In this document: positions 46,067 through 55,281 of the stretch, piece after piece
Numbering within the stretch: the first letter of the stretch is position 1
Layout of the letters: every line of letters begins with the position of its first letter
Source of the DNA: Sphingosinithalassobacter tenebrarum
GTDB taxonomy: Bacteria > Pseudomonadota > Alphaproteobacteria > Sphingomonadales > Sphingomonadaceae
Length of the DNA: 64,000 nt
Direction: 5' to 3'
Assembly (NCBI RefSeq): GCF_011057975.1
Contig: NZ_CP049109.1
Span: 3,069,001 to 3,133,000 of the forward strand
Translations under genes and position numbers: made by a program
Notes under the pieces: generated by a model
The model's input: only the letters and a program-made list of their open reading frames with translations
Told to the model about the DNA's origin: nothing
Database searches by the model: none

Positions 46067-46966
46067 TCAACGCGCGAGGTCGGCAAGCGGGTGCCGCTGG
46101 TTGACCAGCTCGACCAGCCGACGGCTGTCGACATGGGTGTAGATCTCGGTCGTTGCGATATCGGCATGGCCGAGCATCGCCTGTAACGCGCGCAGATCCG
46201 CACCCCCTTCCAGCAAATGCGTCGCGAAGGCGTGGCGCAGCACATGCGGGCTGACTCGCTCGGGCGCGATGCCCGCCGCGCCCGCCAGCGCGCGCAATAT
46301 CTGAAAGAGCCGTACGCGCGACAAATGTCCCTTGCCCGAGGGGAAGAGCCACGGCTTTTCGACCGGCACATGATCGCGCCACGCAGCGACAGCGGCGCGC
46401 GCGCGATCGCTGATCGGTACCAGCCGCTCGCGCCCGCCCTTGCCGCGCAGGATCAGATAGGGCCGGTCGGGCGCCACCGCATTGCGCGGCAGCGATACCA
46501 GTTCGCTGGCGCGCAGCCCCGACCCGTAGAGCAGCTCGACCAGGGCGGCGAGCCGCAGGTCGCGCGGATCGGGCGGGTCGCGATCGATCCGCGCGGCGAT
46601 CGCCGCGAACAGCGCCTCGACATCCTGCGTCGACAGTGTACGCGGCAGCGCGCGCGTGGCACCGGGCCGCGGCAGGGCAGCGGACGGATCGTCGCTCCGC
46701 AGCCCCTCATCGGCCAGAAAGCCGTAGAAACGCCGCAGCGCCGCTGATTTGCGCGCCACCGTGCTGCGCGCCAGCGGCATCCATTCGGTGGCCAGCCGTT
46801 CGAGATCGGCGCGTTCGGCCGCGCCCAGCCCCCCGCCGAGAAATTCGGAAGCGAGCCGCAGGTCGGTGGCATAGGCAGCGACTGTGTTTCCCGCCGCCCC
46901 GGCCTCGGCCATCAGCATCTCCAGAAACCGCTCGATCAGCGCGGCATCCGGCGCCGGATCGCTCAC
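46067..46966 (-). CDS. xerD: Site-specific tyrosine recombinase XerD
   Basis: A 299-aa integrase-family recombinase. The catalytic residues are in LLYGSGLRASELVSL (Arg), LRGKGGRERLVPIS (Lys), SPHVLRHAFATHLLEGGADL (His-x-x-Arg, His) and GHADIATTEIYTHVDSRRLV (Tyr). The N-terminal SAM-like core-binding domain begins LIERFLEMLMAEAGAAGNTV. Length and context fit XerD, the chromosome-dimer resolution enzyme, rather than a phage integrase. The GTG start overlaps the upstream gene's stop by 4 bases (GTGA). Confidence 0.92.
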   Translation of the reverse strand: MSDPAPDAALIERFLEMLMAEAGAAGNTVAAYATDLRLASEFLGGGLGAAERADLERLATEWMPLARSTVARKSAALRRFYGFLADEGLRSDDPSAALPRPGATRALPRTLSTQDVEALFAAIAARIDRDPPDPRDLRLAALVELLYGSGLRASELVSLPRNAVAPDRPYLILRGKGGRERLVPISDRARAAVAAWRDHVPVEKPWLFPSGKGHLSRVRLFQILRALAGAAGIAPERVSPHVLRHAFATHLLEGGADLRALQAMLGHADIATTEIYTHVDSRRLVELVNQRHPLADLAR

Positions 46967-48780
46967 GCCCGGGTGATCGCCTCGACCGCGATCATCCGGG
47001 CATAGTTTTCCATCCCCGCCGCGCGCAACGCCGCGACGATGTGAAACAGCGCCTCCGGCGTGACCGCTGCCCAGTGATAGCTCTGCATGCCGAGTGCTGC
47101 GAGCAGCACAACACTGCCGGCATCGCCGCGCTGGCCGGCGGCATCGATTTCCCGCGTCCAGGCGTTCGATTCGCCGATCCGCACGTCGAGCGCCGCGGCC
47201 ATGCGCTGCGCATCGTCCGCTTCCAGCCGCCCCAGCCCCGCCAGCCCGGCGAGGAACAGCCGCGCCTTGCGGGTATCGGCGGTGCCGCGATAGCTGTCGG
47301 CATCGCCATAGGAGAGATAGCGCTCCGCCGGCGCCACATCGGCCAGCGTCAGCATCGCCCAGCCGTCGCTGCCGCGCGCCACGATGTCGCGCCATCCCGT
47401 CGCCTGACTCGTAAGCCCAGCGCTCAGCATCGAGGCGATCAGCGAATCGGCATCCTCGACCAGCTCTTCATTGGCGGGCAGGCGTCCCGACGCGCGCGCT
47501 GTGAGGATCAGTCGCGCATAGCGGCCCCGCGCGCTTGCGGGCGCGTCCCACAGCGATCGCATCGCTTCCACGCGGTCGGCAGCGCTGGCGGCGGTATAGG
47601 CCGAACGCAGATCGCGCGCGGCGGCGAGTTCGGCGCTGTTGCCGTCCTCGGTCGCGGAGACTTCGGAATAGAGATCGACCAGCCCGGCATTGGAGAACAC
47701 GCCCGTCGTCGCCGCCTGTTCGGCGGCAGCGACGCGCGCCGCCGGATCGGGATGCGGCGAAAGCGCGTACCAGGCGCGCACCTGCGGCCGCACGCCGCGC
47801 ATCAGCGCCTCGGGAATTTCGACATTGCCGGCCATCGCCAGGCCGTAGCGCCAGGTCGTCAGGTGATCGACGCCATCCCATTCGATCGTGACCGCGCGCG
47901 CGCCCGACGCGCCCATCGCGATCACCTTTTCGGCGAGCAGCGTATCAACATTGTTGCGGCCCGCCCCGCGCGATCCTTCACGCACCAGCTCGCCGGCGCG
48001 CTCCGAACGCCCGGCCATTCCGGCGCACATCGCCTGCGCCAGCACCCAGCCGCGCGCCGGCAGGATTTCGGCTCCGCGATCGGCATAGGGGCACACGGCG
48101 GCGGGGTCGGCATTGGCGAGCGCCACCTGCAGCCCGACCTGCATCAGCGCAGGCGAATAATCCGCGCTGTCGATCGACTGGACCAGCATCCGCGCACCGT
48201 TCGCTTCGCCCATGCGAAGCAACAGCCAGGCACGTTCGGCGGCGAAATCGGCGCCGGAGATGTTCGCCGGCGTGTCGATCCGGGACATCAGCGCGCGCCG
48301 CAGCGCGATCGATAGCCAGCGCGACGCGATCGGCGCATCGAGCCGCCGCATCAGCGTTCGCAGATAGCGCCCGTCGGCGTTGCCGAAGGAGTCCCGCGCG
48401 AACGGCGGATTGCCATAGGCGACGGTGCCGACGCGCGCGGTCGATCGTCGCGCGAACGGCGGCAACTCGTACTGCGAATAATCGACCGTCGACAGCGTCG
48501 GCGACGCGCTGGGCGTCGGTGTCGGTTCGGCGGCCCGCCCGGGTGCGGCAGTCGGCGTGGGCACCGGCTGCACGATCGCCGTCGGCTGCGGCTGGGGCGC
48601 GCGCGTCGGTTGCGGCGCGGGCGTGCCGGTATCGGGCTCGCCGAATCCAGGCGGCAACAGCGATTCGGGCGCGTCCTGGCTGTCCTGACGATCCTGCCCC
48701 AGCGCGGGAATCCCCGTGCCGGCGGCCAGCATCGCCAGCGCGATCGCGCCGGTCGCGACGTTACTGCGAGAGATTTTCAA
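46963..48780 (-). CDS. Exported helical-repeat-like protein of unknown function
   Basis: A roughly 605-aa protein with an N-terminal signal segment (VATGAIALAMLAAGTGIPAL), a Pro/Thr/Gln linker with PTPTPSASPT-like repeats (residues ~25-100), and a long alpha-helical region suggestive of TPR-like solenoid repeats (ERAWLLLRMGEANGARMLVQ, GWVLAQAMCAGMAGRSERAG). No enzyme motif is visible. The preferred start is a TTG at 48780 that overlaps the end of the 45-aa membrane peptide gene; the frame also opens up to 48873. Its stop codon overlaps xerD. Periplasmic in all likelihood. Confidence 0.65.
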   Translation of the reverse strand: MKISRSNVATGAIALAMLAAGTGIPALGQDRQDSQDAPESLLPPGFGEPDTGTPAPQPTRAPQPQPTAIVQPVPTPTAAPGRAAEPTPTPSASPTLSTVDYSQYELPPFARRSTARVGTVAYGNPPFARDSFGNADGRYLRTLMRRLDAPIASRWLSIALRRALMSRIDTPANISGADFAAERAWLLLRMGEANGARMLVQSIDSADYSPALMQVGLQVALANADPAAVCPYADRGAEILPARGWVLAQAMCAGMAGRSERAGELVREGSRGAGRNNVDTLLAEKVIAMGASGARAVTIEWDGVDHLTTWRYGLAMAGNVEIPEALMRGVRPQVRAWYALSPHPDPAARVAAAEQAATTGVFSNAGLVDLYSEVSATEDGNSAELAAARDLRSAYTAASAADRVEAMRSLWDAPASARGRYARLILTARASGRLPANEELVEDADSLIASMLSAGLTSQATGWRDIVARGSDGWAMLTLADVAPAERYLSYGDADSYRGTADTRKARLFLAGLAGLGRLEADDAQRMAAALDVRIGESNAWTREIDAAGQRGDAGSVVLLAALGMQSYHWAAVTPEALFHIVAALRAAGMENYARMIAVEAITRA

Positions 48781-48898
48781 GCGGAACGACCTTTTCAATC
48801 TTGACCGTCTCCTGTTCTGTATCGCGGCTGGCCAGGAAGAACAGGCCGGCGACGAGCACCAGCACGACGACAACCAGAATGATTAGGGAACGGGGCAT
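48761..48898 (-). CDS. 45-aa single-pass membrane peptide
   Basis: A 45-aa frame encodes MPRSLIILVVVVLVLVAGLF, then FLASRDTEQETVKIEKVV and PLENLSQ: one N-terminal transmembrane helix and a short charged tail. It ends 20 bp inside the next gene if that gene starts at TTG 48780, so the two would be translationally coupled. The composition is clearly that of a real membrane peptide and not an antisense artefact. It is divergent from aroK; the two ATGs at 48896-48899 even overlap on opposite strands. Its length would exclude it from many gene calls. Confidence 0.6.
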   Translation of the reverse strand: MPRSLIILVVVVLVLVAGLFFLASRDTEQETVKIEKVVPLENLSQ

Positions 48899-48980
48899 GG
48901 AACAGGGTCCGTGGACAGAGGAAGATCGGTTCGACGGCCTTTTGCCCGAGACGCAGGCAGGCTGTATAGCCCCAACTACC

Positions 48981-49523
48981 ATGTTACAAAGCGAAGTCAG
49001 CCCCATCTCCTGGACCGGCAAGCCGATCGTGCTGATCGGCCTGATGGGCGCGGGCAAGTCCACCGTCGGGCGCCGGCTGGCACAGCGGCTGGACCTGCCC
49101 TTCGTCGATGCCGACAGCGAAATCGAATCGGCCGCCGGCATGACGATCTCCGAAATCTTCGACAAATTCGGCGAAGCGCATTTCCGCGACGGGGAGCGGC
49201 GCGTGCTCGCCCGGCTGATCGACGACGACACGCCCAAGGTGATCGCGACCGGCGGCGGCGCCTTCCTCAACGACGATACGCGCACGCTGATCCTCGATCG
49301 CACGCTTGCGGTGTGGCTCGATGCCGAACCGCATGTGCTCGCCGAGCGTGTCAGCCGACGCGACACGCGCCCGCTGCTACGCGATCGCAATCCGATCGAA
49401 GTGCTCACCGAACTCGCGCGCGTGCGCAATCCGGTCTATGCGCTCGCCCCGATCCGCGTCGAAAGCATCGCGATGCCGCATGACGTGACCGTTGACGCCA
49501 TCCTCGAGGCACTGGGCCTGTGA
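48981..49523 (+). CDS. aroK: Shikimate kinase
   Basis: A 180-aa kinase. The P-loop PIVLIGLMGAGKSTVGRRLA is at residues ~14-33, DADSEIESAAGMTISEIFDK follows (shikimate-binding Asp), and VIATGGGAFLNDDTRTLILD and the lid RDTRPLLRDRNPIEVL are intact. ATG 48981 gives a standard N-terminus with no clear Shine-Dalgarno; a TGTATAG hexamer about 15 bp upstream hints at a near-leaderless transcript. An upstream in-frame ATG at 48897 is possible. Its stop overlaps aroB. Confidence 0.95.
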   Translation: MLQSEVSPISWTGKPIVLIGLMGAGKSTVGRRLAQRLDLPFVDADSEIESAAGMTISEIFDKFGEAHFRDGERRVLARLIDDDTPKVIATGGGAFLNDDTRTLILDRTLAVWLDAEPHVLAERVSRRDTRPLLRDRNPIEVLTELARVRNPVYALAPIRVESIAMPHDVTVDAILEALGL

Positions 49524-50626
49524 CCATCATTCCCGTCGCGCTGGGCGCGCGCAGTTACGACATCCGCATCGAAGCGGGGCTGCTCGCCCGCGCGGGCGAA
49601 GCGCTCGCGCCCTTTTCGCGCGGGCGGACGATGGCGATCGTCGCGGACGGCAATGTCCGTCCGCATCTGGAAACCCTGCGGGCGAGCATGGCCGATGCCG
49701 ACATCGCCAGCGAAGCCATCGTGCTGCCGCCGGGCGAAGGCACCAAGAGCTGGGCGCAGCTCGAAAGCCTGACCGACCGGCTGCTCGACATGGGTATCGA
49801 ACGCGGCGACCATGTGATTGCGCTGGGCGGCGGCGTGATCGGCGATCTCGTCGGTTTCGCGACGTCGATCCTCAAGCGCGGCTGCGGCTTCATCCAGATC
49901 CCGACCACTTTGCTGGCGCAGGTCGACAGCTCGGTCGGCGGCAAGACCGCGATCAACAGCCGTGCGGGCAAGAACCTGATCGGCGCCTTCCATCAGCCGG
50001 GACTGGTGCTGATCGACCCGCAGGTGCTCGACACGCTGGGGCCGCGCGAATTGCGCGCCGGCTATGCCGAAGTCGTCAAATACGGGCTGATCGACGATCC
50101 TGAATTCTTCGCCTGGTGCGAGGCGCATGGCGCCGACCTGCTGGCGGGCGACCCGGACGCGCGCGAAACTGCCATCGCCCGCTCGGTAGGCGCCAAGGCC
50201 CGGATCGTGGCGGAGGACGAACGCGAGACGACCGGCAAGCGGGCGCTGCTCAATCTGGGGCACACGTTCGGCCATGCGCTGGAAGCGGAAACCGGATTTT
50301 CGGAAAGACTGCTCCACGGCGAAGGCGTGGCGGCGGGCATGGCGCTGGCATTCGGATTTTCGGCTTCGCAGGGGCTGTGCCCGGCAAGCGATGCCGATCG
50401 CGTGGCGGCGCATCTACGCACGGTCGACTTGCCCGACACACTGGCCGCGGCGGGGATCGCCGCCGACGGGCCGTCACTGGTCGCGCACATGCTGCACGAC
50501 AAGAAAATGGATGCAGGCACCCTGCCCTTCCTGCTGGCACGCGGAATCGGGCAGAGCTATCTCGACAAGGACGTGTCGCTTGAAGACGTCGCGGCGTTTC
50601 TCGACCGGCAGCAGGTACCCGCCTGA
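49520..50626 (+). CDS. aroB: 3-dehydroquinate synthase
   Basis: A 368-aa NAD-dependent enzyme of the shikimate pathway. Motifs are VIALGGGVIGDLVGFATSIL, IPTTLLAQVDSSVGGKTAIN, AGYAEVVKYGLIDDPEFF and LLNLGHTFGHALEAETGFSE with metal-binding His residues. The GTG start overlaps the aroK stop by 4 bases (GTGA), so aroK-aroB form a coupled unit. Confidence 0.97.
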   Translation: MTIIPVALGARSYDIRIEAGLLARAGEALAPFSRGRTMAIVADGNVRPHLETLRASMADADIASEAIVLPPGEGTKSWAQLESLTDRLLDMGIERGDHVIALGGGVIGDLVGFATSILKRGCGFIQIPTTLLAQVDSSVGGKTAINSRAGKNLIGAFHQPGLVLIDPQVLDTLGPRELRAGYAEVVKYGLIDDPEFFAWCEAHGADLLAGDPDARETAIARSVGAKARIVAEDERETTGKRALLNLGHTFGHALEAETGFSERLLHGEGVAAGMALAFGFSASQGLCPASDADRVAAHLRTVDLPDTLAAAGIAADGPSLVAHMLHDKKMDAGTLPFLLARGIGQSYLDKDVSLEDVAAFLDRQQVPA

Positions 50627-50696
50627 TTACCGCAACATGTTGCGCAAGATTGTGGAACAACCCTGCGCCACAATAATGTCACGACGCAAAAAAGCC

Positions 50697-50780
50697 GCCA
50701 GTCCTGAGCGCGTCGAAGCTTTGCTTCCCCTGCCGATGGCAAGGCAAGGATCATGCTTCGACAGGCTCAGCACGAACGGC
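50697..50780. repeat. REP-like inverted repeat, family 1, after aroB
   Basis: Arms with GTCCTGAGCGCGTCGAAGC and GCTTCGACAGGCTCAGCACG pair across the core GAAGC...GCTTCGACAGG, with an internal CCTGCC/GGCAAGG. This is the most diverged of the four family-1 copies in this window. It lies between two convergent genes. Confidence 0.78.
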
Positions 50781-50807
50781 CGATAGCCTGCGCATCGTAC
50801 CGGCGGC

Positions 50808-51137
50808 TTATGCCGCCAGTTCGACCGTCAGCGTCGTCGCCTGCGGCTGGATCGAGCGCACCGTGACTGCATCGCTGTCGCCTTCGCCGCGTTCGACGGC
50901 GGCGATCTGGATCGCAGTCACCGAATCGCCGTTGCCGGCACCCGGTTCGACGACGGCCTGGGCCCCGTCTTCGCGCGTTTCGAGTTCTTCGAACACATAG
51001 ACGCCCTGCGCGTCGAGATAGAAGGTGTTCTCACCGAAATGCCCCTGCAGACCCGAATCGGCCGCTGCCTCCTCGGGGATAGGCGAAAGGCCGGTCTTGT
51101 CCTTGATCGTTTCGATCTGTTGCTCATCGAGCTTCAT
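50808..51137 (-). CDS. Small hypothetical protein, acidic
   Basis: A 109-aa acidic protein with no signal peptide or membrane segment. It begins MKLDEQQIETIKDKTGLSPI, and HFGENTFYLDAQGVYVFEEL forms the middle. The end, VRSIQPQATTLTVELAA, is beta-strand-like. GGAGACC precedes the ATG. It is divergent from the M1 peptidase. I do not recognise the family. Confidence 0.7.
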   Translation of the reverse strand: MKLDEQQIETIKDKTGLSPIPEEAAADSGLQGHFGENTFYLDAQGVYVFEELETREDGAQAVVEPGAGNGDSVTAIQIAAVERGEGDSDAVTVRSIQPQATTLTVELAA

Positions 51138-51361
51138 CGTGCGGTCTCCTGTTGGAACGGGAGGGACACGCCTTCAGAGAAGCGAGCCCCCGGGGACGCC
51201 CGAAGACGCCACGGTGGAAACCGGAGCCTATCGCACTTCGCCCGCCGCGTCCAACGAAGCGCGCACGTCCCGGCGCTGACCGCGCACGCATTGCCCCTCG
51301 CGGCCGAACCGCTTAGCGTGCCGGGCAATTTCCGATCCGGTTCTGCGGAGAATTGCTCCCG

Positions 51362-53290
51362 ATGCGAAAACTGATTTCCGCCCTGGCCCTGTTCCTGCTC
51401 GCCCCGCTCGCGGCGCATGCGCAGACGGCGCCGATCCTGACCTCGCCCGAAGCGAAGGACGTGTGGACCCATGCGCAGCCCGAAGTGGCGCGCGTGACGC
51501 ATGTGTCACTCGATCTGACCGCCGATTTCGACGCGAAGGAAATGCGCGGGACCGCGACGCTCGACATTCTCGCCGCCGCGGACGCCAAGGAAATCATCCT
51601 GGACGATGCCGGGCTGCGCATCGAAAGCATCACTGCCACGGAAACCGGCAAACCACTGGCATGGCATGTCGGAGAAGCCAGCGAGCATCGCGGCGCACCG
51701 CTTACCATCGCATTGCCCGAACGCGCGCCCACTGCGGCGGACGATGCCGGCGAAAGCGACGGCCATTGGGGCAGCCGCATCACCATCCGCTATGCCTCCG
51801 CCCCCGGCGCCAGTTCGCTGCAATGGCTCGCCCCTGAACAGACGGCGGGCAAGGAACACCCCTATCTGTTCAGCCAGGGCCAGGCGATCGAGAACCGCAG
51901 CTGGATCCCGACACAGGATTCGCCCGGCATCCGCCAGACCTGGGACGCGACGATCACCGTTCCCGCCGATCTGGTCGCGGTGATGAGCGGCGACCGCGTG
52001 ACGCCCGAAGGCGTGGCGGCGGGCGCGGACAGCCGCAGCTTCCATTTCGAGATGCGCAATCCGGTGCCGCCCTATCTGATCGCGCTGGCAGTGGGGAACC
52101 TGACCTTCGGCGAACTCGGCCCACGTTCGGGCGTGTGGACCGAACCCGAAATGCTTGACGCCGCGCTGTATGAATTCGCCGATGTCGAAAAGATGATCGA
52201 CGCTGCTTCGGAACTCTACGGTCCCTATCGCTGGGGTCGCTACGACATGCTGCTGCTCCCGCCGAGCTTCCCCTATGGCGGGATGGAGAACCCGACGCTG
52301 ACCTTCCTCACGCCGACGCTGCTGACCGGCGACCGTTCGAACACGGATGTCGTCGCGCACGAACTGGCGCATAGCTGGTCGGGCAATCTCGTCACCAATG
52401 CCACCTGGTCGGACAGCTGGCTCAACGAAGGCTTCACCACCTATTTCGAGAACCGCATCATGGAAGCGCTCTACGGCAAGGAGCGCGCCGCGATGTATTC
52501 CGATCTCGACTGGGACGGCATGATCCGCGACATCGAAGCCGCCGGCGGCGAGGATGCACCCGCCACGCGGCTGCGCGGCGAGCCCGGCGAAACCTTCGGT
52601 CAGCTCGATTATTTCAAGGGGTCGAATTTCCTGCGGATGATCGAACACACGGTCGGCCGCGAGCGGTTCGACGCATATCTGGCCGGCTATTTCGATCGCT
52701 ACGCCTTTCAGCCGCAGACGACGGCGGGCTTCCTGGCGGATATCCGCGAGCATCTGATCCAGGACGACGAAGCGCTCGAGGAAAAGCTGCAGCTCGACCG
52801 CTGGGCCTATCAGCCCGGCCTGCCCGGCAATGCCATCCATATCGAATCGGCGACGCTCGCCGAAGTCGATGCCGATCTGGAAGCGTTCAAATCGGGCGCG
52901 GCGGTATCGTCGATCGATACCGAGGGCTGGAGCACGCAGGAATGGCTGCGCTTCCTCAACGGCCTGCCGCGCGAGCTGCCCGAGGCGCGGCTGGCGGAAC
53001 TGGACGAGACGCTCGCCCTGTCGCGTTCGACCAACGCCTATGTCCGCTCGGCATGGCTCGAACTGGCGATCGCCAATCGCTACGAACCCGCCCTCCCCGC
53101 GCTGTACGAGTTTGCGGGACAGGTCGGCCGCGGGCTGCTGATCCGGCCGCTCTATGCCGGGCTGATGCAGCAGGGCGACTGGGGCGCGCAGATCGCCCGG
53201 GACGTGTTCGAAAAGTCGAAGACGACCTATCACCCGACCACGGCGGGGCAGATCGAACGGATGATTTCGGCCGACAGCGCAGAGGAATAG
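51362..53290 (+). CDS. Exported M1-family metallopeptidase (leukotriene A4 hydrolase-like)
   Basis: A 642-aa zinc aminopeptidase with a signal peptide (RKLISALALFLLAPLAAHAQ). The substrate-binding GGMENPTLTFLTPTLL precedes the zinc site HELAHSWSGN, with the third ligand in WLNEGFTTYFENRI (HExxH-x18-E, residues ~337-360). The N-terminal beta-saddle (VTHVSLDLTADFDAKEMRGT) and a C-terminal helical arm match the leukotriene A4 hydrolase-type layout. It is likely periplasmic and releases N-terminal amino acids. GCGGAG lies upstream of ATG 51362. Confidence 0.95.
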   Translation: MRKLISALALFLLAPLAAHAQTAPILTSPEAKDVWTHAQPEVARVTHVSLDLTADFDAKEMRGTATLDILAAADAKEIILDDAGLRIESITATETGKPLAWHVGEASEHRGAPLTIALPERAPTAADDAGESDGHWGSRITIRYASAPGASSLQWLAPEQTAGKEHPYLFSQGQAIENRSWIPTQDSPGIRQTWDATITVPADLVAVMSGDRVTPEGVAAGADSRSFHFEMRNPVPPYLIALAVGNLTFGELGPRSGVWTEPEMLDAALYEFADVEKMIDAASELYGPYRWGRYDMLLLPPSFPYGGMENPTLTFLTPTLLTGDRSNTDVVAHELAHSWSGNLVTNATWSDSWLNEGFTTYFENRIMEALYGKERAAMYSDLDWDGMIRDIEAAGGEDAPATRLRGEPGETFGQLDYFKGSNFLRMIEHTVGRERFDAYLAGYFDRYAFQPQTTAGFLADIREHLIQDDEALEEKLQLDRWAYQPGLPGNAIHIESATLAEVDADLEAFKSGAAVSSIDTEGWSTQEWLRFLNGLPRELPEARLAELDETLALSRSTNAYVRSAWLELAIANRYEPALPALYEFAGQVGRGLLIRPLYAGLMQQGDWGAQIARDVFEKSKTTYHPTTAGQIERMISADSAEE

Positions 53291-53312
53291 GGGCTGATCC
53301 GCACGGGTTGAA

Positions 53313-53390
53313 CGTCACCCCCCGAAAGCGGGGGTCCCGCTGCCCTAGCCGCCCGAAGAAGCTGGATTCCGGCTTTCGCTGGAATGACGG
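53313..53390. repeat. Intergenic inverted repeat, CGTCACCCC family, after the M1 peptidase
   Basis: Begins CGTCACCCCCCGAAAGCGGG and ends GGAATGACGG; CCCCCGAAAGCGGGGG and TTCCGGCTTTCGCTGGAA are internal palindromes. A relative lies at 27532-27623. The position between convergent genes fits a terminator role. Confidence 0.75.
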
Positions 53391-53454
53391 ATTTGGTTCG
53401 GACCAGAAGGATTACGCCTCGAACACGCCTAGCCGGGGAAGAACCGGCCCAGGG

Positions 53455-54849
53455 CTATTCGCGCGGCATGCGGTTCCACGCGTCGAGCGCGGCGATCTTG
53501 TAGGCTTCGGCGAGCGTCGGATAGTTGAACGTGTTCTCGATGAAATAGTCGATCGTGCCTTTGAGGTTGAGCACCGCCTGGCCGATATGGATCAGCTCGG
53601 TCGCGCCTTCGCCGATGATGTGGACGCCGAGCAGCCGCTTGGTCTTGATCGAGAAGATCATCTTCATCAGCCCGTGATCGAGCCCCATGATGTGCCCCCG
53701 GCTGGTCTCGCGGAAGCGGGCGATGCCGCATTCGTGCGCGATGCCGCGTTCGCGCACTTCCTGCTCGCTCATCCCCACGGTCGAAATCTCGGGCACGGCA
53801 TAAATGCCATAGGGGAAATATTTGGGGGCGGGCGGCATCGGCAGGCCGAAGGCGTGGCAGGCGGCGATCCGCCCCTGCTCCATCGATGTCGAGGCGAGGC
53901 TGGGAAAGCCGATCACGTCGCCGGCGGCATAGATGTGCGGCGCGCTGGTCTGAAACGTCTCGGGATCGACCGAAATCCGCCCGCGCCCGTCGGTCTCGAT
54001 CCCGCAATGTTCGAGGCCGAGATCGGCGGTCGCGCCCATCCGCCCGGCGGCATAGAGCAGCATTTCGGAACGCACCTGCCGCCCGTCCGCAAGCACGCAC
54101 ACCGGCCAGCCCGCCGCGTCCTTCTCGACTCGCTCGACCTTGGCGCCGGTGCGCACCGAAACGCCGCGATCGCGCAATTGGTGGACGAATTCCTCGATGA
54201 TCTCGCGATCGACGAAATCGAGAAAGGTGTCGCGCGGTTCGATCAGCGTCACCGGCACGTCGAGCGCGGAAAAGATAGTGGCATATTCGATGCCGATCAC
54301 GCCCGCGCCGATCACCGTGAGGCTGCGCGGCACGCGCGGCTCGCCGACCAGCCCGTCGCTGTCGAGGATAACCTGGTCGTCGAAGGGAATGGTGTCGGGC
54401 CGGTACGGCACGGTGCCCACGGCGATGACGAAGCGATCCGCCTCGACCAGCCGATCATCGCCGTCGGCGCAGCTCACCTGAAGCCGGTTCGCGTCGATGA
54501 AGCGCGCAATGCCGCCCAGGGTCCGCACGCCGTTACGCTGAAACTGGTGTTCGAGAACGTCGACTTCATGCTCGAGTGTCTTGTCGAGCCGGATGCCGAG
54601 GTCGCTGCCGTCGATCGTCTGCTTCACCCGATAGGCGCGACCGTAAAAGCCCCGCTCGCGCCAGCCGGAAAGATTGAGCACCGTTTCGCGCAGCGTCTTT
54701 GAGGGGATGGTACCGGTATGCACCGAAACGCCGCCGACGCGGAGGCGGTTTTCGACGACGAGCACCGATTTTCCGAGCTTTGCGGCCTGGACGGCGGCGC
54801 GGCGCCCGGCCGGGCCGCTGCCGATGACGACGAGATCATAGCGGTTCAG
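53455..54849 (-). CDS. sthA: Soluble pyridine nucleotide transhydrogenase
   Basis: A 464-aa flavoprotein that interconverts NADPH and NADH. The FAD Rossmann fold starts at the extreme N-terminus: NRYDLVVIGSGPAGRRAAVQ, then AKLGKSVLVVENR. GGVSVHTGTIPSKTLRE shows the region where the redox-active disulfide of related reductases is replaced, as expected for SthA. The second Rossmann motif is LTVIGAGVIGIEYATIFSAL, and DFVDREIIEEFVHQLRDRGV follows. No ATG, GTG or TTG lies in frame at the N-terminus; the reading begins at CTG (54847-54849) with GGAAGAAGGGGGA upstream. The first GTG in frame (54765) would delete the dinucleotide fold. Confidence 0.93.
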   Translation of the reverse strand: MNRYDLVVIGSGPAGRRAAVQAAKLGKSVLVVENRLRVGGVSVHTGTIPSKTLRETVLNLSGWRERGFYGRAYRVKQTIDGSDLGIRLDKTLEHEVDVLEHQFQRNGVRTLGGIARFIDANRLQVSCADGDDRLVEADRFVIAVGTVPYRPDTIPFDDQVILDSDGLVGEPRVPRSLTVIGAGVIGIEYATIFSALDVPVTLIEPRDTFLDFVDREIIEEFVHQLRDRGVSVRTGAKVERVEKDAAGWPVCVLADGRQVRSEMLLYAAGRMGATADLGLEHCGIETDGRGRISVDPETFQTSAPHIYAAGDVIGFPSLASTSMEQGRIAACHAFGLPMPPAPKYFPYGIYAVPEISTVGMSEQEVRERGIAHECGIARFRETSRGHIMGLDHGLMKMIFSIKTKRLLGVHIIGEGATELIHIGQAVLNLKGTIDYFIENTFNYPTLAEAYKIAALDAWNRMPRE

Positions 54850-54944
54850 CGCACAGTCCCCCTTCTTCCGCCGGGTATGGCGGCCGGTCCTGCGGCATCC
54901 TCTTATCGTCGTTGGCGCGATGGTGACTCGTTACGCGCGCGATT

Positions 54945-55280
54945 TCAACCGCCGCGAATCGCTTCCCAAGCCAGCCACAGCCAGCCGACGATCAGCGCCG
55001 TCCCGCCGATCGGCGTGATCGCGCCGAGCCAGCGCGGCAGGCCGAGCGCCATCAGATAGAGCGTTCCGGCAAAGATCACGGCGCCCAAGAGGAACAGCCA
55101 GCCCGGCCCCTTCGCGCCCATCTGCGCCGCCACCAGCGCGGCGACGGCATGGACGAGCTGATAGTGGCCGCCGGTCTGCAACCATTCGGCGGCCTTGCCT
55201 TCGGCGCCATGCGCACCGAACGCCCCGGCCGCGACCGCCATCGCGCCCGACAGCGCGGCGAAAAGGATCAGCAGGTTCAT
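54945..55280 (-). CDS. DUF423 family membrane protein
   Basis: A 111-aa protein with four hydrophobic segments. The N-terminus LFAALSGAMAVAAGAFGAHG and the segment TGGHYQLVHAVAALVAAQMG are typical of DUF423 (YwdK-like) proteins. Function unknown. It begins 1 bp after dgkA and ends the antiporter operon. Confidence 0.92.
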   Translation of the reverse strand: MNLLILFAALSGAMAVAAGAFGAHGAEGKAAEWLQTGGHYQLVHAVAALVAAQMGAKGPGWLFLLGAVIFAGTLYLMALGLPRWLGAITPIGGTALIVGWLWLAWEAIRGG

Positions 55281-55281
55281 G

